From the NCBI GenBank assembly GCA_020831885.1, contig JAFIFU010000008.1, positions 1-64,000 on the forward strand: a stretch of DNA of 64,000 nucleotides, in the 5' to 3' direction. Source of the DNA: Ectothiorhodospiraceae bacterium. GTDB taxonomy: Bacteria > Pseudomonadota > Gammaproteobacteria > Nitrococcales > Aquisalimonadaceae. A model generated the notes under the pieces. That model had not been told where the DNA came from and made no database searches. It saw only the letters and a list, made by a program, of their open reading frames with translations. Below are positions 26,351-36,381 of the stretch, piece after piece; the stretch's first letter is position 1, and every line of letters starts with the position of its first letter. The position numbers were made by a program, and so were the translations under genes.

Positions 26351-29300
26351 ATGAAGGCGGAAGCCGGTAACGGATCCTGGCTGTCCTGGGTCGCACGGCA
26401 CCCGGTGGCAGCCAATCTGATCATGCTGCTGATGCTGGTTTCCGGGCTCTGGTCTCTGCAGCAGCTCAACACCCAGTTTTTCCCCACCTTCGAGCTGGAT
26501 TTCGTCACCGTCACCGTGGAATGGCGAGGCGCGTCAGCGGAGGATGTGGCCGACACCATCACGTCTCCCCTTGAGGATGAACTGCGCGACCTGGACGGCT
26601 TGCGCACGCTGACCTCGGTCAGCCGGGAGGGCAGCACCACCATTGTGGTGGAGCTGCAGGAGGGCACCGACATCGCCCAGGCCACCGAGTCCATCAAGGA
26701 TCGCGTGGCGCGGGTACGCAATCTGCCGGAGGATGCGCGGGAACCCACCATCAGTCGCGTGACCCGCTACGATCCGGTGGCCCGTCTGCTGGTGACCGGT
26801 GATCTGAATACCCGGGAAGTCCGGGAGTTGAGTCGCCAGCTCGAGGAGGAATTGCTGGATGCCGGGGTGACCCGGGTGGAGATCACCGGTCTGGCGGAAC
26901 AGGAGATCAGCATCGAGATCTCCCAGGAACGTCTGACCGACCTGAACCTGTCCCATGAACAGCTCGCCCGGTTGGTGGCCGGCCAGAGCCGCGACCTGCC
27001 GGCCGGTGATGCGGGGGATGCGGACGTGGCGCGGCAGATCCGGGTGCTGGACCAGGCGAGGACGGCCGGGCAGTTCCGGGAGCTGCAATTGCCCCTGGAG
27101 GGTGGCCGCAGCGTGCGTCTGGGAGATCTGGCGGACGTGCGCCAGCAGGCCCGGGACAACCAGGTGCAGTTGGCGCTGCATGACAGCGACGTGGTGGAGA
27201 TCCTGGTCCAGCGCGCGGAGCAGGAAGACGCGCTGGCCGCGGCCCGGGTGCTGGACGATTACCTGGCGGAGCGCCGCCCGACGCTGCCGCCAACGGTCCA
27301 CCTGGAAGTGTTCGACGAATTCTGGCTGTTCATCAGCGAGCGCATCCAACTGCTGCTGAAGAACGGCACCGGCGGGCTGCTACTGGTGATTGCGGTACTG
27401 ATCACCTTTCTGTCGGTGCGCATGGCCTTCTGGGTGACGCTGGGCATCCCGGTGTCCTTTCTGGCCGCGCTGACCGTCCTGTTCTTCACCGGCGGCAGCA
27501 TCAACATGATGAGCCTGTTCGCCTTCATCATGGCGCTGGGCATCATCGTGGACAATGCCATTGTGGTGGGTGAGAACGCCTACAGCCGCCTACAGAGCGG
27601 GGAGGCGCCGGCGGATGCGGCGGTCAACGGCGCGCGGCGCATGTTCGAGCCGGTCATGGCCGCCTCGCTCACCACCATCGCGGCGTTCCTGCCACTGATG
27701 ATCATCGGCGGCCCCATCGGCAATATCCTGTTCGATATTCCTCTGGTCATCGTCTGCGTGATCATCGCTGCCATCATCCAGGCCTTTCTCATTCTCCCCG
27801 GCCACCTGCGGCGTTCCTTCGAGCGGGGTCACCGGCACCAGCCGGGGCGGTGGCGGCAGCGGGTGGACGGCGCCTTCAACCGCTTTCGCGACGGCCCCTT
27901 CCGCCGTGCCGTGGAACTGGCGCTGGCTTATCGCTGGGCCGCGTTGATGCTACCCGTGGCGCTGCTGGTTCTGGCCTTCTCGCTGGTGCCGTCCGGTCGT
28001 CTGGCGTTCACCTTTTTCCCCAGTGTGGAGGGAACCATCGTTCACGCCAACGTGGCGTTCTCCCCCGGAACACCGCGGGAACGGGTCCAGACCTATCTGG
28101 ATGAACTGGAGCGTGCGCTGAAGGAAGTGGACGCGGAGGCCGGCGGTGTGGTGCAGACCTATGTGCGGAACACCGGTCGGACCGTTGCCGCGGACCCCAG
28201 CGACCAGCGCCAGGGTGAGCATTTCGGCGCCATCTTCGTCGAACTCAGTTCACCGGATCAGCGCAGTCTGCGTAACCGGGAGTTCATCCGTGCCTGGGAG
28301 GCACGTACCCCCCCGGCGCCGGGCCTGGAATCCCTGGTGATCCGTGAGCGGGGCACGGGGCCGCCGGGGGCGGATATCGATGTGCGCCTGACCGGCGCTG
28401 CCCCGGAACAGCTCAAATCCGCCGCGCTGGAACTGCAGGACTATCTCCGACAGATCGAGGGCGTGTCGGGGATCACGGATGATCTGCCGTTCGGCCCGGA
28501 GCAGTGGATCTACCGGGTGAACGCGGAAGGGCGCGCGCTGGGCCTGAGCTCCGCGGAAATCGGTACCCAGCTGCGCAACGCCTTTGCCGGCAGCCTGGTG
28601 CAGATCTTCCAGCACCGGCGCGATGAGATCGAGGTCTGGGTTCGGCTGCCGGAGGTGGAGCGGGACCGGCTGGCCAGCCTGTTCGATTTCCGCATCCGGC
28701 TGACGGACGGACGCATGGTACCGCTGGAGAATGTGGCCGATGTGGAAAGCCGGCGCAGTTTCGCCTCTCTGCGGCATTTCGACGGCCGCCTGGCGGTCCG
28801 TGTCAGTGGGGATGTGGATGCCCAGGTGGCCAATGCGAACCGGATACTGGCAGACCTGGAGGCCACGCTGCTGCCGGAACTCCGGGACCGGTACGGCCTG
28901 CAGACCGCCTTCGAGGGCCGGGCGGCGGATCAGGAGGAGACACTGGCGGACATGCGCACCGGTCTGTTCCTGGCCATGGCGCTGATCTACCTGATCCTGG
29001 CCTGGGTGTTCGGCTCCTATGGCTGGCCGCTACTGGTGATGGCGGTGATTCCCTTCGGTATTGTCGGGGCCTTTTTCGGCCACTGGCTGTTCGGGCTTGA
29101 TCTCACCATCCTGTCCCTGTTCGGGCTGTTCGGCCTGTCCGGTATTGTGGTCAACAATTCCATCATCCTGGTGACCTTCTACCGGGAGATCCGGGACGAG
29201 AACCCCCAGTTGCCGGTGGAAACGGCCCTGGTGGAAGCGTCACGCTTGCGGCTGCGCCCGGTGCTGGTCACGACACTGACCACCATTGGCGGCCTCCTGC

Positions 29301-29479
29301 CGCTGATCTTCGAGACCTCGGTGCAGGCCCAGTTCCTGATCCCCATGGCCATCGCCATCGCCTTTGGCCTTGCAGTGGCCTCGCTGCTGGTGTTGTTTCT
29401 GGTGCCGGCACTGTTGTCCGTATACGAGAATGCGGTGCGCCGGTTCCAGCCGGTGCCGCGTACGTACAATCACCAGTAA
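26351..29479 (+). CDS. RND family efflux pump inner-membrane transporter
   Basis: A 1042-residue proton-driven exporter of the AcrB superfamily with the expected duplicated architecture: TM1 near residue 20, large periplasmic loop, a block of helices from about 335 to 480, TM7 near 535, a second loop, and helices after 870. The N-half motif MALGIIVDNAIVVGENA keeps one Asp where AcrB has Asp-Asp; the second position is Asn. The C-half has FGLFGLSGIVVNNSIILV. Substrate cannot be read from sequence. It forms an operon with the adaptor (3-nt gap). Confidence 0.92.
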   Translation: MKAEAGNGSWLSWVARHPVAANLIMLLMLVSGLWSLQQLNTQFFPTFELDFVTVTVEWRGASAEDVADTITSPLEDELRDLDGLRTLTSVSREGSTTIVVELQEGTDIAQATESIKDRVARVRNLPEDAREPTISRVTRYDPVARLLVTGDLNTREVRELSRQLEEELLDAGVTRVEITGLAEQEISIEISQERLTDLNLSHEQLARLVAGQSRDLPAGDAGDADVARQIRVLDQARTAGQFRELQLPLEGGRSVRLGDLADVRQQARDNQVQLALHDSDVVEILVQRAEQEDALAAARVLDDYLAERRPTLPPTVHLEVFDEFWLFISERIQLLLKNGTGGLLLVIAVLITFLSVRMAFWVTLGIPVSFLAALTVLFFTGGSINMMSLFAFIMALGIIVDNAIVVGENAYSRLQSGEAPADAAVNGARRMFEPVMAASLTTIAAFLPLMIIGGPIGNILFDIPLVIVCVIIAAIIQAFLILPGHLRRSFERGHRHQPGRWRQRVDGAFNRFRDGPFRRAVELALAYRWAALMLPVALLVLAFSLVPSGRLAFTFFPSVEGTIVHANVAFSPGTPRERVQTYLDELERALKEVDAEAGGVVQTYVRNTGRTVAADPSDQRQGEHFGAIFVELSSPDQRSLRNREFIRAWEARTPPAPGLESLVIRERGTGPPGADIDVRLTGAAPEQLKSAALELQDYLRQIEGVSGITDDLPFGPEQWIYRVNAEGRALGLSSAEIGTQLRNAFAGSLVQIFQHRRDEIEVWVRLPEVERDRLASLFDFRIRLTDGRMVPLENVADVESRRSFASLRHFDGRLAVRVSGDVDAQVANANRILADLEATLLPELRDRYGLQTAFEGRAADQEETLADMRTGLFLAMALIYLILAWVFGSYGWPLLVMAVIPFGIVGAFFGHWLFGLDLTILSLFGLFGLSGIVVNNSIILVTFYREIRDENPQLPVETALVEASRLRLRPVLVTTLTTIGGLLPLIFETSVQAQFLIPMAIAIAFGLAVASLLVLFLVPALLSVYENAVRRFQPVPRTYNHQ

Positions 29480-29591
29480 CCCCCACCCGGGAGGCCTTGT
29501 ATTGTCTGGCATGCCTCCTGCGGGATGCATTTCATTTTCACGTTGTCAGAAATCAGACACGGGTTCGGCTACCCGGCGGACGGAGTGGACC

Positions 29592-30278
29592 ATGCGCGAT
29601 AGACGCACCTTGATCCGGATACTGCTCGTTTTCGGTGTGGTATCCCTGGCGGTTGCCGGCTACATGTTCCGCGACCAGTTGAGCGTGGACATGCTGCAGC
29701 AGCGACTTGACGCTCTTGGATTTCTGGCTCCCTTGGTGTTCATGGCGTTCTATGCGGTGGCCGCGGTGGCGTTTTTGCCCGGCCTCGTCTTCACCATCGC
29801 CGGAGGGGTGCTGTTCGGTCCGGTGTTTGGCACCTTCTACAGCCTGACCGGGGCCACGCTGGGTGCCACGCTGGCCTTTCTGGTGGCCCGTTATCTGGCA
29901 TCCGATTGGGTGGCCGCCCGGGCCGGCGGTCGGCTGCAGCAACTCATCCAGGGCGTGGAGCGGGAGGGTTGGCGGTTCGTCGCGTTCACCCGGCTGGTGC
30001 CGGTGTTCCCGTTCAATCTGCTCAACTACGCCCTGGGGCTGACCCGGATCCCGTTGGGGCACTATGTGCTTGCCTCGTATGTCTGCATGTTCCCCGGGGC
30101 TTTCGCCTATACCTGGATCGGTCATGCGGGTGCGGAGACCGTGGCCGGCGGCCGTGGCGGTATCCAGGCCATCCTGGTTGCCATCGGACTGCTGGCGGCG
30201 GTGATGTTCTTGCCGCGCCTGGTGCGCCGCTTGCGCGGCCGCCCGGTGGCGTTGGATTCAACAGAGAAGGAAGGGTGA
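29592..30278 (+). CDS. TVP38/TMEM64 family inner-membrane protein
   Basis: A 228-residue DedA/VTT-domain protein with about five or six helices. The VTT signature is visible: FLPGLVFTIAGGVLFGPVFGT, then GATLAFLVARYLASDW and FTRLVPVFPFNLLNYALGLT. Such proteins are linked to lipid transport and membrane homeostasis. It sits 2 nt upstream of the flavoprotein gene, a pairing common in bacteria where the two are sometimes fused. The ATG at 29592 has GGAG 7-8 nt upstream. Confidence 0.9.
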   Translation: MRDRRTLIRILLVFGVVSLAVAGYMFRDQLSVDMLQQRLDALGFLAPLVFMAFYAVAAVAFLPGLVFTIAGGVLFGPVFGTFYSLTGATLGATLAFLVARYLASDWVAARAGGRLQQLIQGVEREGWRFVAFTRLVPVFPFNLLNYALGLTRIPLGHYVLASYVCMFPGAFAYTWIGHAGAETVAGGRGGIQAILVAIGLLAAVMFLPRLVRRLRGRPVALDSTEKEG

Positions 30279-30280
30279 TA

Positions 30281-31714
30281 ATGGGCGACGGATCGCGGCG
30301 TCATGACCTGGTGATCATCGGCGGGGGCGTCGGTGGTCTGGTCACGGCCAGCGTGGCCGGGCAACTGGGCCTGGATGTGGTGCTCATCGAGCGGGAGCCG
30401 AACCTGGGTGGGGATTGCCTGCATTATGGCTGCGTGCCCAGCAAGACACTGATCCGCTCCGCCGAAGTGGCGCGTCTCGCGCGGGATGCGGAACGCTTCG
30501 GAATCTCCGTGAGTACGGTCAGCGTGGACCTGGAGAAGGTCATGGACCGGGTGCGTGGGGTTATCGCCCGCATCCAGCCTCACGACGATCCGGAGCGCTT
30601 TCGCGGATACGGCGTGGACGTCCGCTTCGGCACGGCGCGCTTCCTCGACAGCCATACCGTTGATGTGGACGGGGAGGCCATCGCCGGGCGCCGCTTCGTC
30701 ATCGCCACCGGATCACGCCCCGTCGCACCCCCGATCCCGGGCCTGGAGGCGGTGGATTATCTGACCAACGAGACCGTCTTCGCCGAGAAGCGGCTGCCGG
30801 AACGCCTGGCGGTGCTGGGTGGCGGCCCCATTGGCCTGGAGCTGGCCCAGGCCTTTCAGCGGCTCGGCAGCCAGGTCACCGTGCTGGAAATGGCGCCGCA
30901 GATTCTTCCCCGGGAGGATCCGGAGATCGCGGCAAGCCTGCGGGATGCGCTCATCGCCGAGGGCCTGGATGTACGAACCGGCGTTACCGTGGATCGGGTG
31001 GACGGCGAAGCAGGCCTGCACCGGCTGCACTGCCGGGCCGGTGAACAGAAGGAGATTGTGGAGGCGGACCGACTGCTGATCGCCGCGGGGCGCAGCCCCA
31101 ACACTGATGCGCTGGATCTGGACCGGGCGGGCGTTGCCAACGACCGGGCGGGTATCCGCGTGGACGCGCGTATGCGCACCACCGCCAAACACATCTTCGC
31201 CTGTGGCGATGTCTGCGGCCCCTATCCGTTCACCCATATGGCTGAGTATCAGGCCGGGATCATCATCGCCAATGCCATCTTCCGCGTCCCGAAGAAGGCC
31301 GACTACCGTGTCGTCCCCTGGGTGACCTACACGGATCCGGAGGTGGCCCATGTGGGGCTCACCGAACAACAGGCCTTGGACCAGGGGCTGGCCGTGCAGA
31401 TTGCCAGGTTTCCCTTCGGAGAGGTGGACCGGGCTCTGGCGGAGGGCTCGGAACACGGGCTCGCAAAGCTTGTGGTCCACAAGGGGCGCCTGGTGGGTGC
31501 GAGCATGGTGGGGGCGCATGCGGGCGAGTTGATCCACGAGCTGGTCCTGGCCATGCAGGCGCGCCTGAAAATCGGGCAGATCGCAGCGGCCATCCACGCC
31601 TATCCGACCCTGGCACAGATCCATCGCCGCGCGGTCAATTCACTGTATTCACCGAAACTCTTCGCACCGGGCACGCGGCGCCTGGTGCACTGGATCAATC
31701 GTCTACTTCCATGA
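30281..31714 (+). CDS. Pyridine nucleotide-disulfide oxidoreductase (MerA/Lpd-like)
   Basis: A 477-residue FAD/NAD(P)-dependent enzyme. FAD-binding GGGVGG (residues 14-19), redox-active disulfide C46-C51 in GGDCLHYGCVPSK, NAD-binding LGGGPIGLELAQ (about 172-183), second FAD motif FACGDVCGPY, and the C-terminal dimerisation domain ending with HAYPTLAQ, where the general-base Glu of the usual HPTxxE is replaced by Gln. It lacks the C-terminal Cys pair of true mercuric reductases. In the TVP38 - flavoprotein - ArsS operon it could supply reducing power for arsenic or thiol chemistry, but that is inference. Confidence 0.9.
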   Translation: MGDGSRRHDLVIIGGGVGGLVTASVAGQLGLDVVLIEREPNLGGDCLHYGCVPSKTLIRSAEVARLARDAERFGISVSTVSVDLEKVMDRVRGVIARIQPHDDPERFRGYGVDVRFGTARFLDSHTVDVDGEAIAGRRFVIATGSRPVAPPIPGLEAVDYLTNETVFAEKRLPERLAVLGGGPIGLELAQAFQRLGSQVTVLEMAPQILPREDPEIAASLRDALIAEGLDVRTGVTVDRVDGEAGLHRLHCRAGEQKEIVEADRLLIAAGRSPNTDALDLDRAGVANDRAGIRVDARMRTTAKHIFACGDVCGPYPFTHMAEYQAGIIIANAIFRVPKKADYRVVPWVTYTDPEVAHVGLTEQQALDQGLAVQIARFPFGEVDRALAEGSEHGLAKLVVHKGRLVGASMVGAHAGELIHELVLAMQARLKIGQIAAAIHAYPTLAQIHRRAVNSLYSPKLFAPGTRRLVHWINRLLP

Positions 31715-31723
31715 GGAGCGCCA

Positions 31724-32689
31724 ATGAGTGCCGTTGAACCGATCCTGCGGGCCAACCGTTTTCCGGAGATCCATCGCACGCGGCTCCAGACCCTGCAGGT
31801 GAACCTGGGCTATGTCTGCAACCAGACCTGTTTCCACTGCCATGTGAATGCCGGTCCCAATCGGAAAGAGGTCATGGACCGGGCCACGGTGGACCAGGTC
31901 ATCGCCTTCATTGACCGCTCCCGGATCGAGACGCTGGACCTCACCGGCGGTGCGCCGGAGATGAACCCCCATTTCCGTGATCTGGTCCGGGCGGCGCGGG
32001 CCCGTGGCGTGACCGTGATGGACCGCTGCAATCTGACCATCCTGGAGCAACCGGGGTATGAGGATCTGGCGGAGTTCCTTGCGCAGCACCGCGTTCAGGT
32101 GGTGGCCTCGCTGCCGTGTTACCTGGAGGACAACGTCAACAGCCAACGGGGGGATGGCGTCTTTCAGGCCAGCATCGCCGGACTGAAGCGCCTCAACGCG
32201 CTGGGATACGGACGTGAGGGCAGCGGCCTGGAACTGAACCTGGTCTACAATCCTCTGGGGGCCACCTTGCCGCCGCCGCAGAAGGAACTGGAACACGCCT
32301 ATCACCAGCACCTGTGGGCGCACTACGGTGTGCGGTTCAACACCCTGTTCACCATCACCAACATGCCCATCAACCGCTTCGCCAAGACCCTGTTCAAGGA
32401 GCGCAAGTACGGGGAATACATGGCGTTGTTGCGCAACGCCCACCGGCCGGAGAACCTGGATGCGGTCATGTGCCGCTCACTGATCTCGGTGGACTGGAAG
32501 GGCTTCGTCCACGACTGCGACTTCAACCAGATGCTGGGCATGCCGCTGGGGGCGGCCGCCGCGGGGAATGCGCATATCAGCGAACTGCGTGCCGAGCGAC
32601 TGGAGGGCGCATCCATCGCCGTTGCTGAGCACTGTTTCGGCTGTACCGCCGGGCAGGGCTCCAGTTGCGGCGGTGCCCTGGGGGATTAA
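31724..32689 (+). CDS. arsS: ArsS-like radical SAM / Cys-rich protein
   Basis: A 321-residue radical SAM enzyme. The [4Fe-4S] motif CxxxCxxC is C32-C36-C39 (VCNQTCFHCHV), with LDLTGGAPEMNP as the SAM-binding GGE-like segment. The C-terminal domain carries further cysteines (DCDFNQML and HCFGCTAGQGSSCGG) of the DUF3641 type. ArsS is proposed to transfer the adenosyl-derived group to dimethylarsenite in arsenosugar synthesis. No arsM methyltransferase gene is present within the window, so the pathway assignment rests on family resemblance. It lies 9 nt after the flavoprotein gene with a good GGAG site. Confidence 0.85.
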   Translation: MSAVEPILRANRFPEIHRTRLQTLQVNLGYVCNQTCFHCHVNAGPNRKEVMDRATVDQVIAFIDRSRIETLDLTGGAPEMNPHFRDLVRAARARGVTVMDRCNLTILEQPGYEDLAEFLAQHRVQVVASLPCYLEDNVNSQRGDGVFQASIAGLKRLNALGYGREGSGLELNLVYNPLGATLPPPQKELEHAYHQHLWAHYGVRFNTLFTITNMPINRFAKTLFKERKYGEYMALLRNAHRPENLDAVMCRSLISVDWKGFVHDCDFNQMLGMPLGAAAAGNAHISELRAERLEGASIAVAEHCFGCTAGQGSSCGGALGD

Positions 32690-32723
32690 GGAAGCGCCAC
32701 GGGACCAGATCAGTGCTTCCTCA
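32687..32723 (+). terminator. REP-like hairpin at the end of the arsS operon
   Basis: Stem AGGAAGCGC (32689-32697) pairs with GTGCTTCCT (32713-32721, one G-T pair) around a 15-nt loop; it begins inside the arsS stop codon. No U-tract follows. Its outer bases and the GATCAGTGCTTCCT half match both ends of the 951-1221 element, so this looks like a collapsed copy of that repeat now sited as a 3' hairpin. Confidence 0.5.
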
Positions 32724-32828
32724 CTTGAGGCGTGCATCCGCTGCCGGATCGCGTGTATGTTGGCGAGGGCCGTTCTTGCTCAGGCGGCTTCACAAGAACA
32801 ACAGACATGGGTCGGGCAGGGGAGCCGC

Positions 32829-34424
32829 GTGTACGACTACATCATCGTTGGTGCCGGGTCCGCCGGCTGTGTGCTGGCCAATCGGCTCAGTGCCGATCCG
32901 CAGACACGCGTCTGCCTGATCGAGGCCGGGCCGCCGGATTCTTCCCCGCTGATCCACATGCCCATGGGCATCCTGGGCCTGATGCGCCATCCGCGGCTCA
33001 ACTGGCGCTACCGCACGGTGCCCCAGCGGCATCTCCATGGCCGCCGTATCTACACTCCGCGGGGCAAGGCCCTGGGCGGCAGCAGCTCCGTCAATGCCAT
33101 GTGCTACACCCGGGGCCACCCGTCCGATTACGATCACTGGGCGAACCTGGGGAACCCCGGCTGGAGCTTTCAGGAGCTGTTGCCGTACTTCCGCCGCGCG
33201 GAGCATTTCGAACCGGGCGGCGGCGGCGACTACCACGGCGTTGACGGCCCCCTGCATGTCTCCGGTCAGCGGGAACCCAATCCCATCAGCCAGGTTCTGG
33301 CCGCTGCCGGCGAGGAAGTCGGGATTCCCCCCAATCCGGATTTCAATGGCCCCCGTCAGGAGGGGCTGGGTCTGTACCACGTCACGATCAAGGACGGCAG
33401 GCGCTGGAGTGCGGCAGCCGCCTATTTGCGGGAAGCGCAGGGGCGACCCAACCTGCATGTGATCACTGGCGGTCACGTGCTGCGGCTGATCCTGGAGGAT
33501 GGCCGGGCAGTGGGCGTGGAACTGCACCGTGGCCGGAGAAGGGAGACGTTACGGGCGGGGCGGGAGGTACTGCTTTGCGCCGGTGCGATCAACTCGCCGC
33601 AACTGCTCATGTTGTCCGGCGTCGGTCCGGAGGATGAACTGCGCCGTCACCGCATCGCCGTGCAGAAGGCCCTGCCGGGCGTGGGCCGTAACCTTCAGGA
33701 TCATCTGGATATCCTGATCGTGCACCGGGCGACCCAACCTGTGACCCATGGCCTCACATTCAGCAGTATCCCGTCATTGATCCGCGCGTTCCGTGCCTAC
33801 CGGCGTGGGGACATTGGCATGTTGAGCAGCAACGGTACGGAGGCGGGTGGCTTCGCCTGTAGCCGCCCGGGACTGGATGTGCCCGACCTGCAGTTGCATC
33901 TCACCCTGGTGAAGCTGGAGGATCACGCGGGTAATCTCCGGCTACTGCTGGGGCACGGCTTTTCCCTGCACGTCTGCAACCTGCGGCCCCGCAGCCGCGG
34001 CACCATCACACTGGCCAGCGCCAATCCGCTGGATGCGCCGTTGATTGATCCCAATTACCTGGCCGATCCGGACGACATGGCCCAGATGCTGGCCGCGGTG
34101 CGCCTGGGTCGCCGCATCCTGGCCACCGAGGCCTTTACCCCCTACCGGGGAGAGGAACTGTTCCCCGGGGCGGCGGCACAGAGCGAGGATGAGCTCCGGG
34201 ATTTCGTGCGCCGCCGGGCCGACACCATCTATCATCCCGTGGGAACCTGTCGCATGGGCAGTGATGCCGACGCCGTGGTGGATGCCCGGCTGCGCGTGCA
34301 TGGGGTTCCCGGCCTGCGCGTGGTGGATGCCTCGATCATGCCCACGCTGATTGGCGGAAACACCAACGGGCCGGTGATCGCCATCGCGGAAAAGGCGGCG
34401 GACCTGATCCGTGGGGACGCCTGA
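32829..34424 (+). CDS. GMC family FAD-dependent oxidoreductase (choline/alcohol dehydrogenase-like)
   Basis: A 531-residue glucose-methanol-choline oxidoreductase. N-terminal FAD motif [21 protein letters not shown] signature [18 protein letters not shown], second signature [15 protein letters not shown], and the active-site His segment HPVGTCRMG with [16 protein letters not shown] at the C-terminus. It should oxidise a primary or aliphatic alcohol; the context of acyl-CoA genes fits long-chain alcohol breakdown rather than betaine synthesis. Start: GTG 32829 with AGGGGAG close upstream; the open frame further upstream overlaps arsS and is not needed. Confidence 0.88.
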   Translation: MYDYIIVGAGSAGCVLANRLSADPQTRVCLIEAGPPDSSPLIHMPMGILGLMRHPRLNWRYRTVPQRHLHGRRIYTPRGKALGGSSSVNAMCYTRGHPSDYDHWANLGNPGWSFQELLPYFRRAEHFEPGGGGDYHGVDGPLHVSGQREPNPISQVLAAAGEEVGIPPNPDFNGPRQEGLGLYHVTIKDGRRWSAAAAYLREAQGRPNLHVITGGHVLRLILEDGRAVGVELHRGRRRETLRAGREVLLCAGAINSPQLLMLSGVGPEDELRRHRIAVQKALPGVGRNLQDHLDILIVHRATQPVTHGLTFSSIPSLIRAFRAYRRGDIGMLSSNGTEAGGFACSRPGLDVPDLQLHLTLVKLEDHAGNLRLLLGHGFSLHVCNLRPRSRGTITLASANPLDAPLIDPNYLADPDDMAQMLAAVRLGRRILATEAFTPYRGEELFPGAAAQSEDELRDFVRRRADTIYHPVGTCRMGSDADAVVDARLRVHGVPGLRVVDASIMPTLIGGNTNGPVIAIAEKAADLIRGDA

Positions 34425-34454
34425 CTCCATTCACCCATCCATCAGGAGATGCTG

Positions 34455-35315
34455 ATGAGCTACACCTGTTTCGACGTGACCATCGAGAGCCAGATCGCCC
34501 ACGTGGTGATGAACCGCCCGGACAAGCGCAACAGCATGATCCGGGAATTCTGGGAGGAACTGCCGCGGTTGATCCGGGATATCGACGAGAACGTCCGGGC
34601 CCGGGTCATCGTCATTTCTTCCACCGGGCCGCATTTCACCGGAGGGCTGGATGTCAGTGCCTTCGCCGACATGATGCCGCCCCGGGGCGATGACGAGGCC
34701 GCGCGCATCGCCCGCCGCCAGGCGGGGTTGAAGTTCTACGACAACGTGAAGCGCATGCAGGACACCTTCACCTGTCTGGAACGGTGCCGTGTTCCGGTGC
34801 TGGTGGCAATCCAGGGCGGATGCATTGGCGGAGGCGTGGATATGGTCACCGCCTGCGACATGCGCTACGCCACGGAGGATGCCTTTCTCACCATCCAGGA
34901 GATCAACATCGGCATGACCGCGGACGTGGGCACGTTCCCACGCATCTTCAAGCTGATGCCGGAGGGCATCGCCCGGGAACTGGCGTATACCGGGCGGCGC
35001 ATGTCCAGCCGTGAGGCGTTGCAACTCGGGCTGGTGAACCGCGTGTATCCGGACCAGGCGGCCATGCTGGCGGATGTGATGGGCATCGCCCGCGAGATCG
35101 CCCAGCGGCCGCCCCTGGCCGTTCACGGTTGCAAGCGCATGGCCAACTATGCCCGGGACCATTCCACCGAGGATGCGCTGGACTACATCGGCATCTGGAA
35201 CGCCAGCATGCTGCAGCCGGAAGAAGTTCTCGAGGCCATGGAGGCGAATCGGGAAAAGCGCCCGGGGAAGTTCGCCGAACTGCCGCCGATCCGCCCGCCG
35301 ATGAGTTTCGACTGA
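34455..35315 (+). CDS. Enoyl-CoA hydratase/isomerase family, probable dienoyl-CoA isomerase (ECH1-like)
   Basis: A 286-residue crotonase-fold protein. The oxyanion-hole region FTGGLDVSAFAD and GGCIGGGVDMVTACDMRYA are clear. The segment QEINIGMTADVGTFPRI matches the active-site stretch of delta3,5-delta2,4-dienoyl-CoA isomerases, which use an acidic pair (Glu in QEI, Asp in ADVGT). This would serve beta-oxidation of unsaturated acyl-CoAs. Of two nearby ATGs, the one at 34455 is 6 nt from AGGAG and preferred to 34449. It is 30 nt after the GMC gene, probably one operon. Confidence 0.87.
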   Translation: MSYTCFDVTIESQIAHVVMNRPDKRNSMIREFWEELPRLIRDIDENVRARVIVISSTGPHFTGGLDVSAFADMMPPRGDDEAARIARRQAGLKFYDNVKRMQDTFTCLERCRVPVLVAIQGGCIGGGVDMVTACDMRYATEDAFLTIQEINIGMTADVGTFPRIFKLMPEGIARELAYTGRRMSSREALQLGLVNRVYPDQAAMLADVMGIAREIAQRPPLAVHGCKRMANYARDHSTEDALDYIGIWNASMLQPEEVLEAMEANREKRPGKFAELPPIRPPMSFD

Positions 35316-35466
35316 AGGCCGGGTGTTTGTTCAGCTTCGATCGGGCCGGCCGGGGCACCCCACTGACGGACTGTCCGCCGCATGGACGCGGCCGACAAGC
35401 CTGCAGGGCCGTATTCACGGCGTGTCTGGAAGCAGACCCGGCACCAGCCCCGCAACGAAGCCTCCG

Positions 35467-36279
35467 TTACTTCCCGCGCGTGCTCATGGCAATGGTCGCC
35501 TGGAGCACTTTGCCCACCGGACCGTGCATATCGAACAGCGTGGTTTCCACCAGGCCCATGCCGTTGGGCTGCATGTGGCTGGCGGCGTCCAGGCCAAGCC
35601 ATTTGCCCGCCGGCGGGCGGTGCAGATAGAGGCTGACGTCCGCATTGATGCTGCCCAGGTCGGGCCCCAGGTTCAATTGGCCGACGCCGTTGCCGAAATC
35701 GCACAGAGTCGCCGCCATGACGCTGGCGCTGGTATCCTCACCCTCAACCAGGGGCAGCGGCAGCCGCATCCATACCCGGCCGTGGCCCTGGCCCCGCACG
35801 CCGTCCAGGACCACTGCCTGTGCCGTGGTGTGGAAACCCACCGGGCTGTAACGGGCATCCCAGCCGGCGGCGGTGGCCAGGTCCGGCGCCGAGGTGGCAT
35901 CCGGGGGCGCCAGGGCGGTTTCCGGGAACAGCCCGTGGGCTGGAACGTCGATGGCGTTTCGCTCAAGGAACAGCGCTGTGGCCCGGGTGACCTCGGTGTC
36001 ATCCGCCAGTAGCCTGACTTCCAGTACCTGCAGCCGTCTGCCAGGGCGGACCACGTTCGCTTCCACCCGCAGGGGCTGCTTCGGTACCGCCCGCAACAGG
36101 TCCACGGTCAGCCGGGCAAGGCGGAGTTGCGACTGGGCCGAGGCCCGTTCCGCCGCATGGGCCATCAGCCCCACCACCGGGCCGCCATGCAGGTGGTCCG
36201 GACTCCAGGGCCCGCGACTCTGGTCGGTGGGAACGTGGTACTGGCCGTCTTTCTGAAACAGGGCGTCGCTCATGGTCAT
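35467..36279 (-). CDS. Acyl-CoA thioesterase family protein (TesB-like double hotdog)
   Basis: A 270-residue protein with two hotdog-like halves: the N-half has GPWSPDHLHGGPVVGLMAHAAER, the C-half SINADVSLYLHRPPAGKWLGLDA followed by GMGLVETTLFDMHGPVGKVLQA. Members hydrolyse acyl-CoA thioesters, though some in this group are uncharacterised. The two possible starts are ATG 36279 and ATG 36273. It is transcribed divergently from the MFS gene and ends convergent with the isomerase gene. Confidence 0.82.
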   Translation of the reverse strand: MTMSDALFQKDGQYHVPTDQSRGPWSPDHLHGGPVVGLMAHAAERASAQSQLRLARLTVDLLRAVPKQPLRVEANVVRPGRRLQVLEVRLLADDTEVTRATALFLERNAIDVPAHGLFPETALAPPDATSAPDLATAAGWDARYSPVGFHTTAQAVVLDGVRGQGHGRVWMRLPLPLVEGEDTSASVMAATLCDFGNGVGQLNLGPDLGSINADVSLYLHRPPAGKWLGLDAASHMQPNGMGLVETTLFDMHGPVGKVLQATIAMSTRGK

Positions 36280-36381
36280 CTCGTTACAGGATTCGGGCTG
36301 ATCCAGGCTGCCGCGGGTATCGGGAGCCATTACGGAATTTCGCGGGCGACAGCATGTCACGGTCAGGCCGTCCAGGCCAGA

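Noticed and set aside
29479-29540. Terminator after the RND gene (GGAGGC…GCCTCC)
   Set aside because: The 6-bp stem has a 17-nt loop and no U-run, too weak to claim.
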